Positions 45,278 through 54,283 of a DNA stretch of 64,000 nt are shown here, one piece after another; within the stretch, counting starts at the first letter, position 1; each line of letters opens with the position of its first letter. The notes beneath the pieces were generated by a model, which worked only from the letters and a program-made list of their open reading frames with translations, was not told where the DNA came from and did no database searches. Source of the stretch: RGIG4140 sp045638265 (GTDB lineage Bacteria > Pseudomonadota > Alphaproteobacteria > CAAHEQ01 > UBA3637); the NCBI GenBank assembly GCA_045638265.1, contig JAZUBA010000003.1:1-64000 (forward strand), read 5' to 3'. Both the position numbers and the translations under genes were made by a program.

Positions 45278-46056
45278 AAGTTATTTCCTGCTGTTATTTT
45301 TTGACGGATGTTTTGACGGAATGTTTGTGTCATTGTTTCAAAATAAGATTGCATATTCCAGTCAGCAACATAATCTCCTACGGCTAAGCGAAAACCAAAC
45401 CCGAGTTCTTTTTGTATTTTAAATTGAACAGAAAAAGTATCTTCACTATTTGTCCATTGAATTAAGCGTTGTTTTATTAATTCTTTTTGTTCACCTGATA
45501 ATGTTTTGGCACTGTAAATGGTAACGCGGTTTTTTTCAGATATTGCTTGTTTGATTTGTTGTTGTCTTTGTTTTGACAGTTGATTGAGTGAATTGATATA
45601 CAAATCAATGTTTTTTTCAACGGATGTATCAATGCCGAAATCAGCAGAAATCTGTTTGAGCAGTTGCATAATGCTTTCGCCTGCAATGATTTCCATTTGT
45701 GATTCAAACAGTTGTGTTTTATGTTCAATTTCTTTTTGCATTTGTAACGTTTTTTCTTGTTTTAAACGTAACAATTCATCAAAGTGGGCTGTTTTAACAA
45801 CTTCAGCATCATGGATGGCTTGTTTCATTAAATCAGCTTTTTCTTTATCAAATTGAGCTTTTTTTTGAGCCAATTCTTCGGTGGCTTTTTTCCATTTTTC
45901 AGCATCATTTTCGGCATCGCTGATTTTTTGACGAATAAAATCCTGACGGGCATCAATGGCGTTTAAAATCGGTTTGTATAAAAAACGCTTTAACAACCAG
46001 ACAAGGACAATCAGGTTGATGATTTGAGCAATCATTGTGAGTGTATCAACGCTCAT
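45274..46056 (-). CDS. atpF: N-ATPase subunit b (delta-like C-terminus)
   Basis: This 260-residue protein has an N-terminal TM helix (IAQIINLIVLVWLLKRFLY), a long charged coiled coil and a C-terminal domain (SGEQKELIKQRLIQW, LGFGFRLAVGDYVADWNM) resembling the delta subunit's C-terminus. N-ATPase operons lack a separate delta gene, which fits the extra length. Confidence 0.93.
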   Translation of the reverse strand: MSVDTLTMIAQIINLIVLVWLLKRFLYKPILNAIDARQDFIRQKISDAENDAEKWKKATEELAQKKAQFDKEKADLMKQAIHDAEVVKTAHFDELLRLKQEKTLQMQKEIEHKTQLFESQMEIIAGESIMQLLKQISADFGIDTSVEKNIDLYINSLNQLSKQRQQQIKQAISEKNRVTIYSAKTLSGEQKELIKQRLIQWTNSEDTFSVQFKIQKELGFGFRLAVGDYVADWNMQSYFETMTQTFRQNIRQKITAGNNL

Positions 46057-46065
46057 AAAAACTCC

Positions 46066-46347
46066 TTATTTTGTAACGGCTTCTGTTACATAATTCCAAA
46101 ATGGATTACCAAATAAAATAATAAAAGCAATAACAAGGGCATAGATAGCAGTTGATTCAATGATAGCCATTGTCATTAACATAGTACGGGTAATTTTGGG
46201 GGCTTCATCCGGTTGTTGTGCCATAGCTTTTAAAGCACTGGCTGCGGCATTGCCTTCACCAATGGCTGAACCGATAGCACCAATGCCGACGCATAAACCG
46301 GCTCCTAAAACTGAAAAAGCTCCGATAAGTCCTATTGCATCCATCAT
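46066..46347 (-). CDS. atpE: N-ATPase subunit c with Na+-binding residues
   Basis: This 93-residue two-helix rotor subunit has Glu31 in GSAIGEGNAA in helix 1 and ESTAIY (Glu64, Ser65, Thr66, Tyr69) in helix 2. These are the Na+ ligands of sodium-type c-rings, with Glu31 in place of the helix-1 Gln of Ilyobacter. It predicts Na+ rather than H+ translocation. A strong AAAGGAG precedes the ATG, suiting its high copy number. Confidence 0.96.
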   Translation of the reverse strand: MMDAIGLIGAFSVLGAGLCVGIGAIGSAIGEGNAAASALKAMAQQPDEAPKITRTMLMTMAIIESTAIYALVIAFIILFGNPFWNYVTEAVTK

Positions 46348-46366
46348 TTTTTCTCCTTTCTAAATG

Positions 46367-47059
46367 TTAAACAGATGTGTATTTTGTATCAATATATGGT
46401 GTTTGAGGGGCAGTTGCCGAAATGTAAATAATAGCCAATAAAGCAAAAATATAGGCTTGAATTGTTCCGGTAACTAACCCTAAAATTTGCAAGGGCAGAG
46501 GTAATAAAAACGGCACAAAAGAGATTAAAACCGAACCAATAACTGCTCCGCCCAGTACATTTCCGTATAAACGAACGGCTAATGAAAAAATAGAAGTTAT
46601 ATCACTGACGATATTCATCGGTAACATAACAGGTACAGGTTCAATATATTTTTTTAAGTATCCTTTGATACCGGCATTACGAATACCATAATAAGGGATA
46701 GCAACAAAAACGCACAATGCAAAAGCAACTGTTGTACTTAAAGAAGCCGTTGGGGCTTGAAATGTCGGAATGATTGTTAATAAATTACTTAATCCGATAA
46801 ACAAAAAGAAAGTACAGATTAAGGGCAAATATTTCGCCGGATTATCATTGCTGACTTCGTGAACTTGTGTGCGCATACCCATTACAATCATCTCTAATGC
46901 CGTTTGAAAACGGGATACTTCAATGGTGTCTTTGATTTTGCGTGAAATATAAACAGACATACCAACCAATATAGCCATGACAATCCATGTATAAAAAATG
47001 GTTTGATTAATGGGAAAACCCCAGAGATAAAATAGAATTGTTTTATCTAGGTTCATCAT
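46367..47059 (-). CDS. atpB: N-ATPase subunit a
   Basis: This 230-residue membrane stator has FSLAVRLYGNVLGGAVIGS, with the essential arginine in the helix facing the c-ring, and a C-terminal AYIFALLAIIYISATAP. The N-terminal region and short length match N-ATPase a subunits. Confidence 0.95.
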   Translation of the reverse strand: MMNLDKTILFYLWGFPINQTIFYTWIVMAILVGMSVYISRKIKDTIEVSRFQTALEMIVMGMRTQVHEVSNDNPAKYLPLICTFFLFIGLSNLLTIIPTFQAPTASLSTTVAFALCVFVAIPYYGIRNAGIKGYLKKYIEPVPVMLPMNIVSDITSIFSLAVRLYGNVLGGAVIGSVLISFVPFLLPLPLQILGLVTGTIQAYIFALLAIIYISATAPQTPYIDTKYTSV

Positions 47060-47433
47060 TTACGGGTTTTCCTTTTCTTTGTAGATTTTGTTGTTGAAAT
47101 TTTTGTGTCATGATAAGCAAACTCATTTTCTTTGACAGCTGTTTTAAAGGCTGGTTTCATTAAGTTTAAAACGGCAACACGAGTGAGGAAAAAAGCGCAG
47201 AAAATAAGCAAAAATTTTCCTAAATCATTTTGTGCAAATAAAAGTGCGGTAAAAACAAGTAAGAAAATGCGAGCTGTTCCCGAAATAAATAAAATAAGTA
47301 TCGGTCGGCTTGATTTGCGAATAATTTGTATGGTTTGCCACAGTAAATACAAATAAATCAGGCTTAAAATAAATCCGACAGACAGAGAAAAAATAATATC
47401 ATTAAATGCCAATGGATTAAACGCTAATTTCAT
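47056..47433 (-). CDS. atpR: N-ATPase accessory subunit AtpR
   Basis: This 125-residue protein has three hydrophobic segments (IIFSLSVGFILSLIYLYLLW, ILFISGTARIFLLVFTALLF, FLLIFCAFFLTRVAVLNLM) and a very basic C-terminal tail. A membrane arginine (GTARIF) is typical of AtpR, which is found only in N-ATPase operons and is thought to aid c-ring assembly. It overlaps both neighbours by four bases. Confidence 0.9.
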   Translation of the reverse strand: MKLAFNPLAFNDIIFSLSVGFILSLIYLYLLWQTIQIIRKSSRPILILFISGTARIFLLVFTALLFAQNDLGKFLLIFCAFFLTRVAVLNLMKPAFKTAVKENEFAYHDTKISTTKSTKKRKTRK

Positions 47434-47756
47434 TTGTGTACCTCATTTTCTGTTTTTTGTGATGTTTCGGTGTATATTTTTTTCTCTTCATTTTTTATCC
47501 AAAACCAAGCACAGATTAAACCGAATATAAATCCGAGAAATAATCCGTTTAATGTCCAAGAAATACCGTCAAACGGAAAATGTTTATCTAAATATTTTCC
47601 GCCGAATGCTCCAATGACAACGGGAATACAAACCTGCCAACCGACAGCACCAAACACAATGCCTTTAAAGGATAGAATGGGCGGTTCTTTTTGCATTTGT
47701 TCTACTTTTTTTAAAAGAGTTTTTTCTGTTTGTTTTTCGGGATTAAAGAGTGCCAT
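47430..47756 (-). CDS. atpQ: N-ATPase accessory subunit AtpQ (AtpI-like)
   Basis: This 108-residue protein has two TM helices (VGWQVCIPVVIGAFGGKYLD; LNGLFLGFIFGLICAWFW) of the AtpI/AtpQ type, involved in c-ring assembly. Its order after atpC and before atpR is diagnostic of N-ATPase. Confidence 0.88.
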   Translation of the reverse strand: MALFNPEKQTEKTLLKKVEQMQKEPPILSFKGIVFGAVGWQVCIPVVIGAFGGKYLDKHFPFDGISWTLNGLFLGFIFGLICAWFWIKNEEKKIYTETSQKTENEVHK

Positions 47757-48150
47757 CTTTTCCTCCCTTTGTTAATTGTAACAACCCTTGTGCCAGTGAA
47801 ATTTCAAGTTGAGCCATTGTTTTGGTTGCTTCTTTTCGGGATTCTTCCATTTTTTTGAAATCTGTTTCAATCAATGTTTTTAATTCCTCTAAATCAGAAC
47901 CGATAATCCCTAAACGGGTTGCTAATTGTACATCAGAACCTTTTTTTGTCAAAATACCTTCATTACAGGCAATGTAAGCTGTTTTCCCGTTTGCATCCAT
48001 ATAGCTGATAATACCTGTTTTTAAAGCTGTTACATAATCAATATGTTTAGGCAGAAACGTATGGAAGCCGTCTTTTGCCTCAACGGTAATTTTAGGCGTT
48101 TCTGTTTTGAGTAACAGTCCTATCGGTGTTAAAACACTAAATTGCATCAT
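47743..48150 (-). CDS. atpC: N-ATPase subunit epsilon
   Basis: This 135-residue protein has the N-terminal beta sandwich of epsilon (FSVLTPIGLLLKTETPKITVEAKDG, FLPKHIDYVTALKTGI) and a C-terminal helical hairpin (EELKTLIETDFKKMEESRKEA). It overlaps atpD by 14 bases. Confidence 0.92.
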   Translation of the reverse strand: MMQFSVLTPIGLLLKTETPKITVEAKDGFHTFLPKHIDYVTALKTGIISYMDANGKTAYIACNEGILTKKGSDVQLATRLGIIGSDLEELKTLIETDFKKMEESRKEATKTMAQLEISLAQGLLQLTKGGKDGTL

Positions 48151-49561
48151 CGCCCAGATCCTTGTTTTCTGTTATGCGTTTTTGATGTTTTTCAATGGCT
48201 TCATCTATACTGCCAATCATATAAAAATCATCAGGGGATAATTCGGCATATTCACCGTTTAATATTTTTTCACATCCTGAAATGGTTTCTTCTAAACTGG
48301 CTGATTTCCCTTCCATACCTGTAAATTGATACGTTGTAAAGAAAGGTTGTGTTAAAAAGCGTTCTAATTTGCGGGCAGTTACAACTGTTTGTTGGTCTTT
48401 TTCAGGTAATTCATCAAAGCCCAGCATGGCAATAATATCTTTTAATTCTTCATATTCTGCTAATGTACGTCTGACTTCGGTTGCGACACGATAATGTCTT
48501 TCACCGACAATTTGAGGGGCTAGCATGTTGGAACCCGATTCTAGTGGATTAACGGCCGGATATAAACCTTGTGCGGCACGATTACGGGATAAAACAATAT
48601 TGGCAGACAAATGTGCAAAGGTATGCACTGCGGATGGATCGGTAAAATCATCCGCAGGCACATATACGGCTTGAATGGAGGTAATAGCCGCATCTTTTGT
48701 ACTGGAAATGCGTTCTTCCAATTCGGCAATATCTGTGCCTAAAGAGGCTTGATAGCCGACACGGGAAGGCATTTGACCCATTAAAACAGAAACTTCGGAA
48801 CCGGCTTGAACAAAACGGAAAATATTGTCAACAAGAAGTAAGACATCTTGTTTTTTTGTATCTCTGAAATATTCAGCCATTGTTAAAGCTGCTAACGGCA
48901 GACGGAAACGAATACCGGGGGCTTCATTCATTTGTCCGAAAATCATAACCGTTTTATCTAAAACGCCAGCATCTTTCATTTCACGATATAATTGTTCCCC
49001 TTCACGAGAGCGTTCACCGATACCGGCAAAAATACTGACACCGTCATATCTGCCGACCATGTTATTAATCATTTCTGTAATCAATACGGTTTTGCCGACA
49101 CCGGCACCACCCAATAAGCCAGCTTTTCCACCTCGTTCCAATGGTGCTAATAAATCAATGATTTTAATACCTGTTACATAAATTTCAGATGAAACGGATA
49201 ATTTATCAATCGGTACGGGATTTTGATGAATGGAACGCTTTTCAATATCATCAGGGATACTTGTTCCATCCAACGGATTACCGAAAATATCAAACATATG
49301 TCCTGTTGTTTCGTTGCCGACTGGAATCAAAATATGATGTCCTGTATCAATGACTTGCATTCCACGAGACAATCCTTGTGTATTACCAAATGCCAATGCA
49401 ACAACCGTATCTGGAGATGAATAACTTTGCACTTCCATTTTGAGTTGAACGGTATCTGTTTGCACGGTTAATTCATTATATAACGCAGGTAATTTTTTGT
49501 CAAAAACGACTTCAACGACACTACCTGAAATTTCTTTAATTAATCCGATATTTTGTTTCAT
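48137..49561 (-). CDS. atpD: N-ATPase subunit beta (catalytic)
   Basis: This 474-residue catalytic subunit has P-loop GGAGVGKT, GERSREGEQLYREMKDAGVL with the catalytic Glu region, and PAVNPLESGSNML. It is the first gene of the operon, as in all N-ATPases. The start is the ATG at 49561 behind GGAAGG; a GTG six bases upstream is less well placed. A strong promoter lies at 49586-49614. Confidence 0.97.
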   Translation of the reverse strand: MKQNIGLIKEISGSVVEVVFDKKLPALYNELTVQTDTVQLKMEVQSYSSPDTVVALAFGNTQGLSRGMQVIDTGHHILIPVGNETTGHMFDIFGNPLDGTSIPDDIEKRSIHQNPVPIDKLSVSSEIYVTGIKIIDLLAPLERGGKAGLLGGAGVGKTVLITEMINNMVGRYDGVSIFAGIGERSREGEQLYREMKDAGVLDKTVMIFGQMNEAPGIRFRLPLAALTMAEYFRDTKKQDVLLLVDNIFRFVQAGSEVSVLMGQMPSRVGYQASLGTDIAELEERISSTKDAAITSIQAVYVPADDFTDPSAVHTFAHLSANIVLSRNRAAQGLYPAVNPLESGSNMLAPQIVGERHYRVATEVRRTLAEYEELKDIIAMLGFDELPEKDQQTVVTARKLERFLTQPFFTTYQFTGMEGKSASLEETISGCEKILNGEYAELSPDDFYMIGSIDEAIEKHQKRITENKDLGDDAI

Positions 49562-49585
49562 TCCCACCTTCCTTTATTTTCTATT

Positions 49586-49614
49586 CTTATAAAGGAAAAC
49601 AGGTAAAGGGTCAA
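49586..49614 (-). promoter_or_regulatory. Promoter of the N-ATPase operon
   Basis: On the minus strand TTGACC (49609-49614), a 17-bp spacer and TATAAG (49586-49591), 24 bp before the atpD start. Confidence 0.75.
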
Positions 49615-49665
49615 GACTTTTTTTCTGAAAAACAGGAAAAATCTATGGTTTATTTTGAAAAATAA

Positions 49666-51396
49666 TTAATCTTCTCTTTCTCGTATCATCTTTTTAATAG
49701 GACAAATTCCGTTTTGATGGCAAGAAACCTGTACACGTTTTTGATTGTTGTTTTTAATTGCTTGTGAAAGTGGTACATTATACAAAGCAATTTGATAGTT
49801 GAATGCATATTCTGGTAAAAAACTATGCTCATTTATTTTAGGATTGTGTGTACATTGAATATATCGTCCTATATATTGCGGAATACCTATAAAATCAGAG
49901 AAATCATTATTGTTACAATTAAAAATTTTGCCGATATAAACCGGTAAACCCCTGAATGATGTGAGCTTGTTTGATGCACAATCAAACATTCCCATAACAA
50001 TAACCGGTTTGTTATCTCCCTGTTGCAATTTGTTGTTGCTACATATATAATCTCCTTTGACATAAGATGGTCCGCCTTGCAAATTTTGGAGATTGTTTTT
50101 GTCGCAGAATAAAGAACCATTAAGGTGTGTCGGTATTCCTTCAAGTGATTCTAAACCATTTCGACGAACAATAAAATCTTTCCCGACATATTGAGGACTG
50201 CCGATAAGATTTTTACATTTATTGTCATTGCTTTGAAAATAACCATCAATATGTTGTGTCATCCCATTTAAGGACGTAATACCAGAATTTGAAATATCAC
50301 AATTTCCGCCAATATATTTTGGCATACCGACAAGTGATTTAAATCGGTTATCATTGGCAATAAAACTACCCATAACCGTTACATCGGATAAGTTTGGTAA
50401 ATAGGGTAAATCCATATAACTTATATCAAGATTTCCTTTGACAACAAAGTTTTTTGGCAAATCCCAAAGGCTGTAAATATTGCCGTCCTGACGAATGAAG
50501 TGAGTATACTTCAAATCTCCTTTGATTTTCCAACCTTGTTTTAAAATAAGTGCTTGTAAAGGTTTGATGTATTTGAGGGCTGGTTTTAAATTGCCGTGTC
50601 CCCGACATTGAATAACAACGTTGTTTTGAATTTCAAAAGTAACGGCCGGCATGCCAGATGAGCGATGACGAATAGAATAAATTTCAATTTCATTATTCAG
50701 CAATGATTCGTCATAAGAACCGTTACCGATGCAATGATTGATGTTTAATTCTTCATAATCTAACGCTTCGGGTGTTGTTAAACGAACGGCATACATATCT
50801 TTGGGTAAATCACAAACAAAAGTTGTTCCCTTATCGGCTTTTCGTTTTAAGAGATGTTTTGTTCTTTCCTCTTCTTCCTCTTTGATACGAGACAAGTGCC
50901 AACGATATGCTTTTGCAAATGTTTTTTTGACAGAAGAATATTCGTTACTTGTTTTTAAGTAATCTAGCCGAATTTTTGGTTCTTTATTTGTTTTACGGGC
51001 TAAATTGATTTTTTGTTGAACATAATGCTTTGCCGTATTAAATAAATATTGTGCAATCAGTTTTAATTCTTCCATATTTTTAGGTGGAATTTCTGTCGGT
51101 AAAAAACGATAGAGTTTTCGGCCTTCCGATAATGCTTTTAATGCCCATTCGGGTAAGTCATCACACGGTGTTACTTTTTGAAAAAAGGGTTGATCCTCGC
51201 TTTCGGATAAATAAGCTATTAAACGATGTTTGGCATATTGAGCCAAAATACAGCGTGTAACAAGTTCTTTGTTTTCTTCCAGAAACTGAATGTCTTTGAG
51301 TTGTGTCGCATTAACAGAAGTTGTTATCGGTTCATTGAGTACAAAACGATTAACGAAAGTCTGTAACGCTTTCGCATTAAGTAAATTAACAGCCAT
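49666..51396 (-). CDS. PcfJ-like domain protein with C-terminal leucine-rich repeats
   Basis: This 576-residue protein begins with helices. A PcfJ-like domain is centred on INHCIGNGSYDESLLNNEIE and GMPAVTFEIQNNVVIQCRGHGN (about 215-270), the conserved H-C-G and Q-x-G-x-x-N pattern seen in conjugative-plasmid PcfJ proteins. From about 310 to 530 it carries eight or more short leucine-rich repeats of the form LxGxPxxVxGxFxCxxNxL, a phage-like LRR type. No signal peptide or TM is seen. Function is unknown. It has its own perfect sigma70 promoter and may be read with the helicase gene upstream. Confidence 0.75.
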   Translation of the reverse strand: MAVNLLNAKALQTFVNRFVLNEPITTSVNATQLKDIQFLEENKELVTRCILAQYAKHRLIAYLSESEDQPFFQKVTPCDDLPEWALKALSEGRKLYRFLPTEIPPKNMEELKLIAQYLFNTAKHYVQQKINLARKTNKEPKIRLDYLKTSNEYSSVKKTFAKAYRWHLSRIKEEEEERTKHLLKRKADKGTTFVCDLPKDMYAVRLTTPEALDYEELNINHCIGNGSYDESLLNNEIEIYSIRHRSSGMPAVTFEIQNNVVIQCRGHGNLKPALKYIKPLQALILKQGWKIKGDLKYTHFIRQDGNIYSLWDLPKNFVVKGNLDISYMDLPYLPNLSDVTVMGSFIANDNRFKSLVGMPKYIGGNCDISNSGITSLNGMTQHIDGYFQSNDNKCKNLIGSPQYVGKDFIVRRNGLESLEGIPTHLNGSLFCDKNNLQNLQGGPSYVKGDYICSNNKLQQGDNKPVIVMGMFDCASNKLTSFRGLPVYIGKIFNCNNNDFSDFIGIPQYIGRYIQCTHNPKINEHSFLPEYAFNYQIALYNVPLSQAIKNNNQKRVQVSCHQNGICPIKKMIRERED

Positions 51397-51421
51397 TTTT
51401 TTTATCCTTCTATTTTGGGAT

Positions 51422-51450
51422 ATTATATATTATTTTTATTAAAATGTCAA
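51422..51450 (-). promoter_or_regulatory. Perfect-consensus promoter of the PcfJ-LRR gene
   Basis: TTGACA (51445-51450), 17 bp and TATAAT (51422-51427) on the minus strand, lying in the short gap after the helicase gene. Confidence 0.8.
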
Positions 51451-51464
51451 ATTTTATCTTGTTC

Positions 51465-54200
51465 TTATATCCATTTATTTAAAGAAACAGCTTTGTCGCG
51501 CATTAAATCGGAAAATGCCTGCTTTTTTGTTTTAAGTAAAAACGGTCTTCCTTCCAATGTGCGTGTATAATAGATATCATTGTGTCCGATGTATTTCTTC
51601 CACATATCGTGAAAGTATGAAACATATATTTTATTTGTGCCGATAATTGTTGGTACAGCATGATAATCTTTAGAGGTCAATAATTTAAATAGTGATGAAC
51701 GTCTTTCTATGATATAGCGAGGATTTTCAATCGGATTTAAAATTTCCTGAACGGCTTTGATAAGAATGTTTGATTCAGCAGAAGACAAACCTTTGACCGT
51801 GCAAAAATGTGTTCCTTTTTTACCTTTTTGAATAATGATTTTTGTATTGCGTATCGGTGTTGTGATTTCACGCATATGAATTAATGTTTTTAAAACGACG
51901 GTTGTAATTTGTTCCAAAGAACCAGTAACACTACCTGTTTTAAACAAACGATAAAGTGGTCTGCCGATAAACCATCCTGCAAAAATCGCAGTCATCGGTA
52001 TGGCAGAGGCGGGATCCAAACATTGTAAAACACTATATAACTCAAAAGAAATTCCCAAATAGAAAAAAATTAACCAGGTTAAAGTACCTTTGAAACAAAA
52101 ACTTTTTTGTTTTTTGCTGGTATTAACACCTAAATACATGCGGGAACCTGTTTTGGTGTATAATGCTTTTTTCCATATCAGATAAATACCGGCACGGTTA
52201 CGGGAGGCTAATAAGGTTTGTTTGTTGATTTCAGCAATGTTACCTTGATGGACGTGAGATATACCCAATCGTTCCCATCCGCTTTGAATGTTGTGTGGCG
52301 ATTGCATTTGAGGGGCTTCAAAACCCATAAAACGTCGTTTCAGTTGAGCCAAATCAAATCCGTAATTGTCAAAAATATGGCGAGAATCAACAGATTGATA
52401 TTTTGCAATATTCCATAAATTTAACTTTTTCAATGTAACCAAATGCCAGATATTTGCTGTTTTTGTCGGATTGTTTTTATCTATGCGAATAGCACGCCCC
52501 CTCATTTGATTGGATGACATATAAGAGGCAATAGTGCTTGATAAAATGAGCGAATTGAGTGCCGGAGCATCCCACCCTTCACCTAACAAAGCCTGTGTTC
52601 CGACCAGAATGTTAAAATATCCCTGATTGAACATTTCCGTCATCAATTTAACGACTTTATTACGACAACGTTCAGCAAAACTCACTTTGAAATAACAATT
52701 TTTATCTTTAAAATGCGTAAATTTAAAATCATTTGGGCTGAGATTCTCTTTTTCAGCCAATTCTAATAATTTGTCTTTTTGTGTTGCTGAAATGACAATT
52801 AACGTTCCTGTCAAAATAGCCATCGGGATATGAGAATATAATTCCGTTGCTTTTAAAAATATCGGTACAACACCTAAAGAATTTGTTTGTTCCTGTTGCA
52901 TGTTTTCACGAACATAATCTGTTAAAACAACCAAACGTAAACTCTCTTTTAAAACATCGTATTCACTGCCGATAATGGTCATAATAGATTGCATTTTGGC
53001 TTTGGAAGCGCTGATTTGTTTGCGAATTTGCGGGTGCGTTGTTAAGTATAAAGAACCGTTATAAATAATACTTGCCTGATGTGCTTTTTTTTCAATGTCA
53101 TCAAGGAAAGATTTAAGTGATGAAAAATGTTTGTGATAATCAAACAAAATACCGTTTAAAAAACATTCAGCCTGTATTTCATCAAAAGGAGGTATTTCTT
53201 TTGTCGTTATATCAAAGAGACTCAAAAAATGAGGCGGAATTTTTAATTCACAAGCATGTAGATAGGCCATAACAGCCATAAATAAGTCGGGTTGTTCATA
53301 TATAAATTCAATGAGTTCATTGTTTTCATTAATTAAACCGAAGTAAGGTAATTGAAGTAAGGATTCTCCAAATTCCCGATAGGACATTAAAAAATCCATA
53401 AAAGCTTCAGTTTTAATTTCCAGCTTATCAATAACGTCTTTTTCATCATCTTGTAATTCAGAAAAATAAACATAGTCTTGATGGGGACATAAATCACCGT
53501 TTTTTACCAGTTCCGGAATAGGAATGCAATCATCAATCGGCCCACATATTTTTTCATAGCGTTTCCATTCCTGTAATGTAACGTCATAAGGCGGGGTTGC
53601 TGTTAATGCAAGCGTTTGTTGAGGTTTAAGTTCTGTTATTAATGTATCTAACGCTTTCCACCATTCATTGCGTAAATGGTGAGCTTCGTCAAAACAAAGG
53701 AGTTGAACTCCTTGTTTTTTGAGTTGTGAAATTACTTTGTTTTTGCGTGTAATAATGACTTTTTGTGTTCCTTTTTTTGTAGCTTTGGATTTTGTTTGTT
53801 CTTCCTCATCAGTTCTGTCATCTTCTTTATCTTTCAGTGTATCATCTGTTTCATCCTCCGGTAAAGGATTTTTATTGACAAATGCCGACCATAAAGATTG
53901 ATATGTAATGACTGTAATTTGTTTGGGATTAAAAATGTCCGTAGAAACAATATCGGCGGTTTTATCTTGTAAAAATGCCGATATAATGCGGTCTTTCCAT
54001 TGATTGCGAATAGTCAAAGTCGGAGCAAAAATTAAAACCGGTTTATTGATGCGTGCAATGACTTCAATGCCAAGTGTTGTTTTACCGGCGCCTGGGGCTG
54101 CAACAATATGAAGTTTTTTGTCTTTTAAATGCGTATTCAGATTATCTAAAATGTTTTTTTGATAAGTTCGCCATTGGCCGTTAAATTTTAAAATAGTCAT
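51465..54200 (-). CDS. Membrane-anchored SF2 DEAD/DEAH-box helicase
   Basis: This 911-residue protein has Walker A APGAGKTT (35-42), DEAHH near 170, LTATPP near 200, and motif VI-like SSNQMRGRAIRID near 565. An acidic/basic low-complexity insert (EDETDDTLKDKEDDRTDEEE) lies between motifs I and II. After the ATPase core come two TM helices at about 700-750 (LTWLIFFYLGISFELYSVL; AIPMTAIFAGWFIG) and a C-terminal domain of unknown fold. Tethering a nucleic-acid motor to the membrane is unusual and suggests DNA uptake, phage sensing or a restriction-like role. It is divergent from lemA. Confidence 0.85.
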   Translation of the reverse strand: MTILKFNGQWRTYQKNILDNLNTHLKDKKLHIVAAPGAGKTTLGIEVIARINKPVLIFAPTLTIRNQWKDRIISAFLQDKTADIVSTDIFNPKQITVITYQSLWSAFVNKNPLPEDETDDTLKDKEDDRTDEEEQTKSKATKKGTQKVIITRKNKVISQLKKQGVQLLCFDEAHHLRNEWWKALDTLITELKPQQTLALTATPPYDVTLQEWKRYEKICGPIDDCIPIPELVKNGDLCPHQDYVYFSELQDDEKDVIDKLEIKTEAFMDFLMSYREFGESLLQLPYFGLINENNELIEFIYEQPDLFMAVMAYLHACELKIPPHFLSLFDITTKEIPPFDEIQAECFLNGILFDYHKHFSSLKSFLDDIEKKAHQASIIYNGSLYLTTHPQIRKQISASKAKMQSIMTIIGSEYDVLKESLRLVVLTDYVRENMQQEQTNSLGVVPIFLKATELYSHIPMAILTGTLIVISATQKDKLLELAEKENLSPNDFKFTHFKDKNCYFKVSFAERCRNKVVKLMTEMFNQGYFNILVGTQALLGEGWDAPALNSLILSSTIASYMSSNQMRGRAIRIDKNNPTKTANIWHLVTLKKLNLWNIAKYQSVDSRHIFDNYGFDLAQLKRRFMGFEAPQMQSPHNIQSGWERLGISHVHQGNIAEINKQTLLASRNRAGIYLIWKKALYTKTGSRMYLGVNTSKKQKSFCFKGTLTWLIFFYLGISFELYSVLQCLDPASAIPMTAIFAGWFIGRPLYRLFKTGSVTGSLEQITTVVLKTLIHMREITTPIRNTKIIIQKGKKGTHFCTVKGLSSAESNILIKAVQEILNPIENPRYIIERRSSLFKLLTSKDYHAVPTIIGTNKIYVSYFHDMWKKYIGHNDIYYTRTLEGRPFLLKTKKQAFSDLMRDKAVSLNKWI

Positions 54201-54283
54201 TGCATTTCTCTTTTTTTTCTGTTAAATTACATACATTATACATATATTTTGAAAAAATGAAAAGAAAAAAAAGGAGTATTGTC

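Noticed and set aside
53719..53901. Plus-strand frame rich in Ser and Val within the helicase gene
   Set aside because: Shadow of the acidic/basic low-complexity insert of the helicase.
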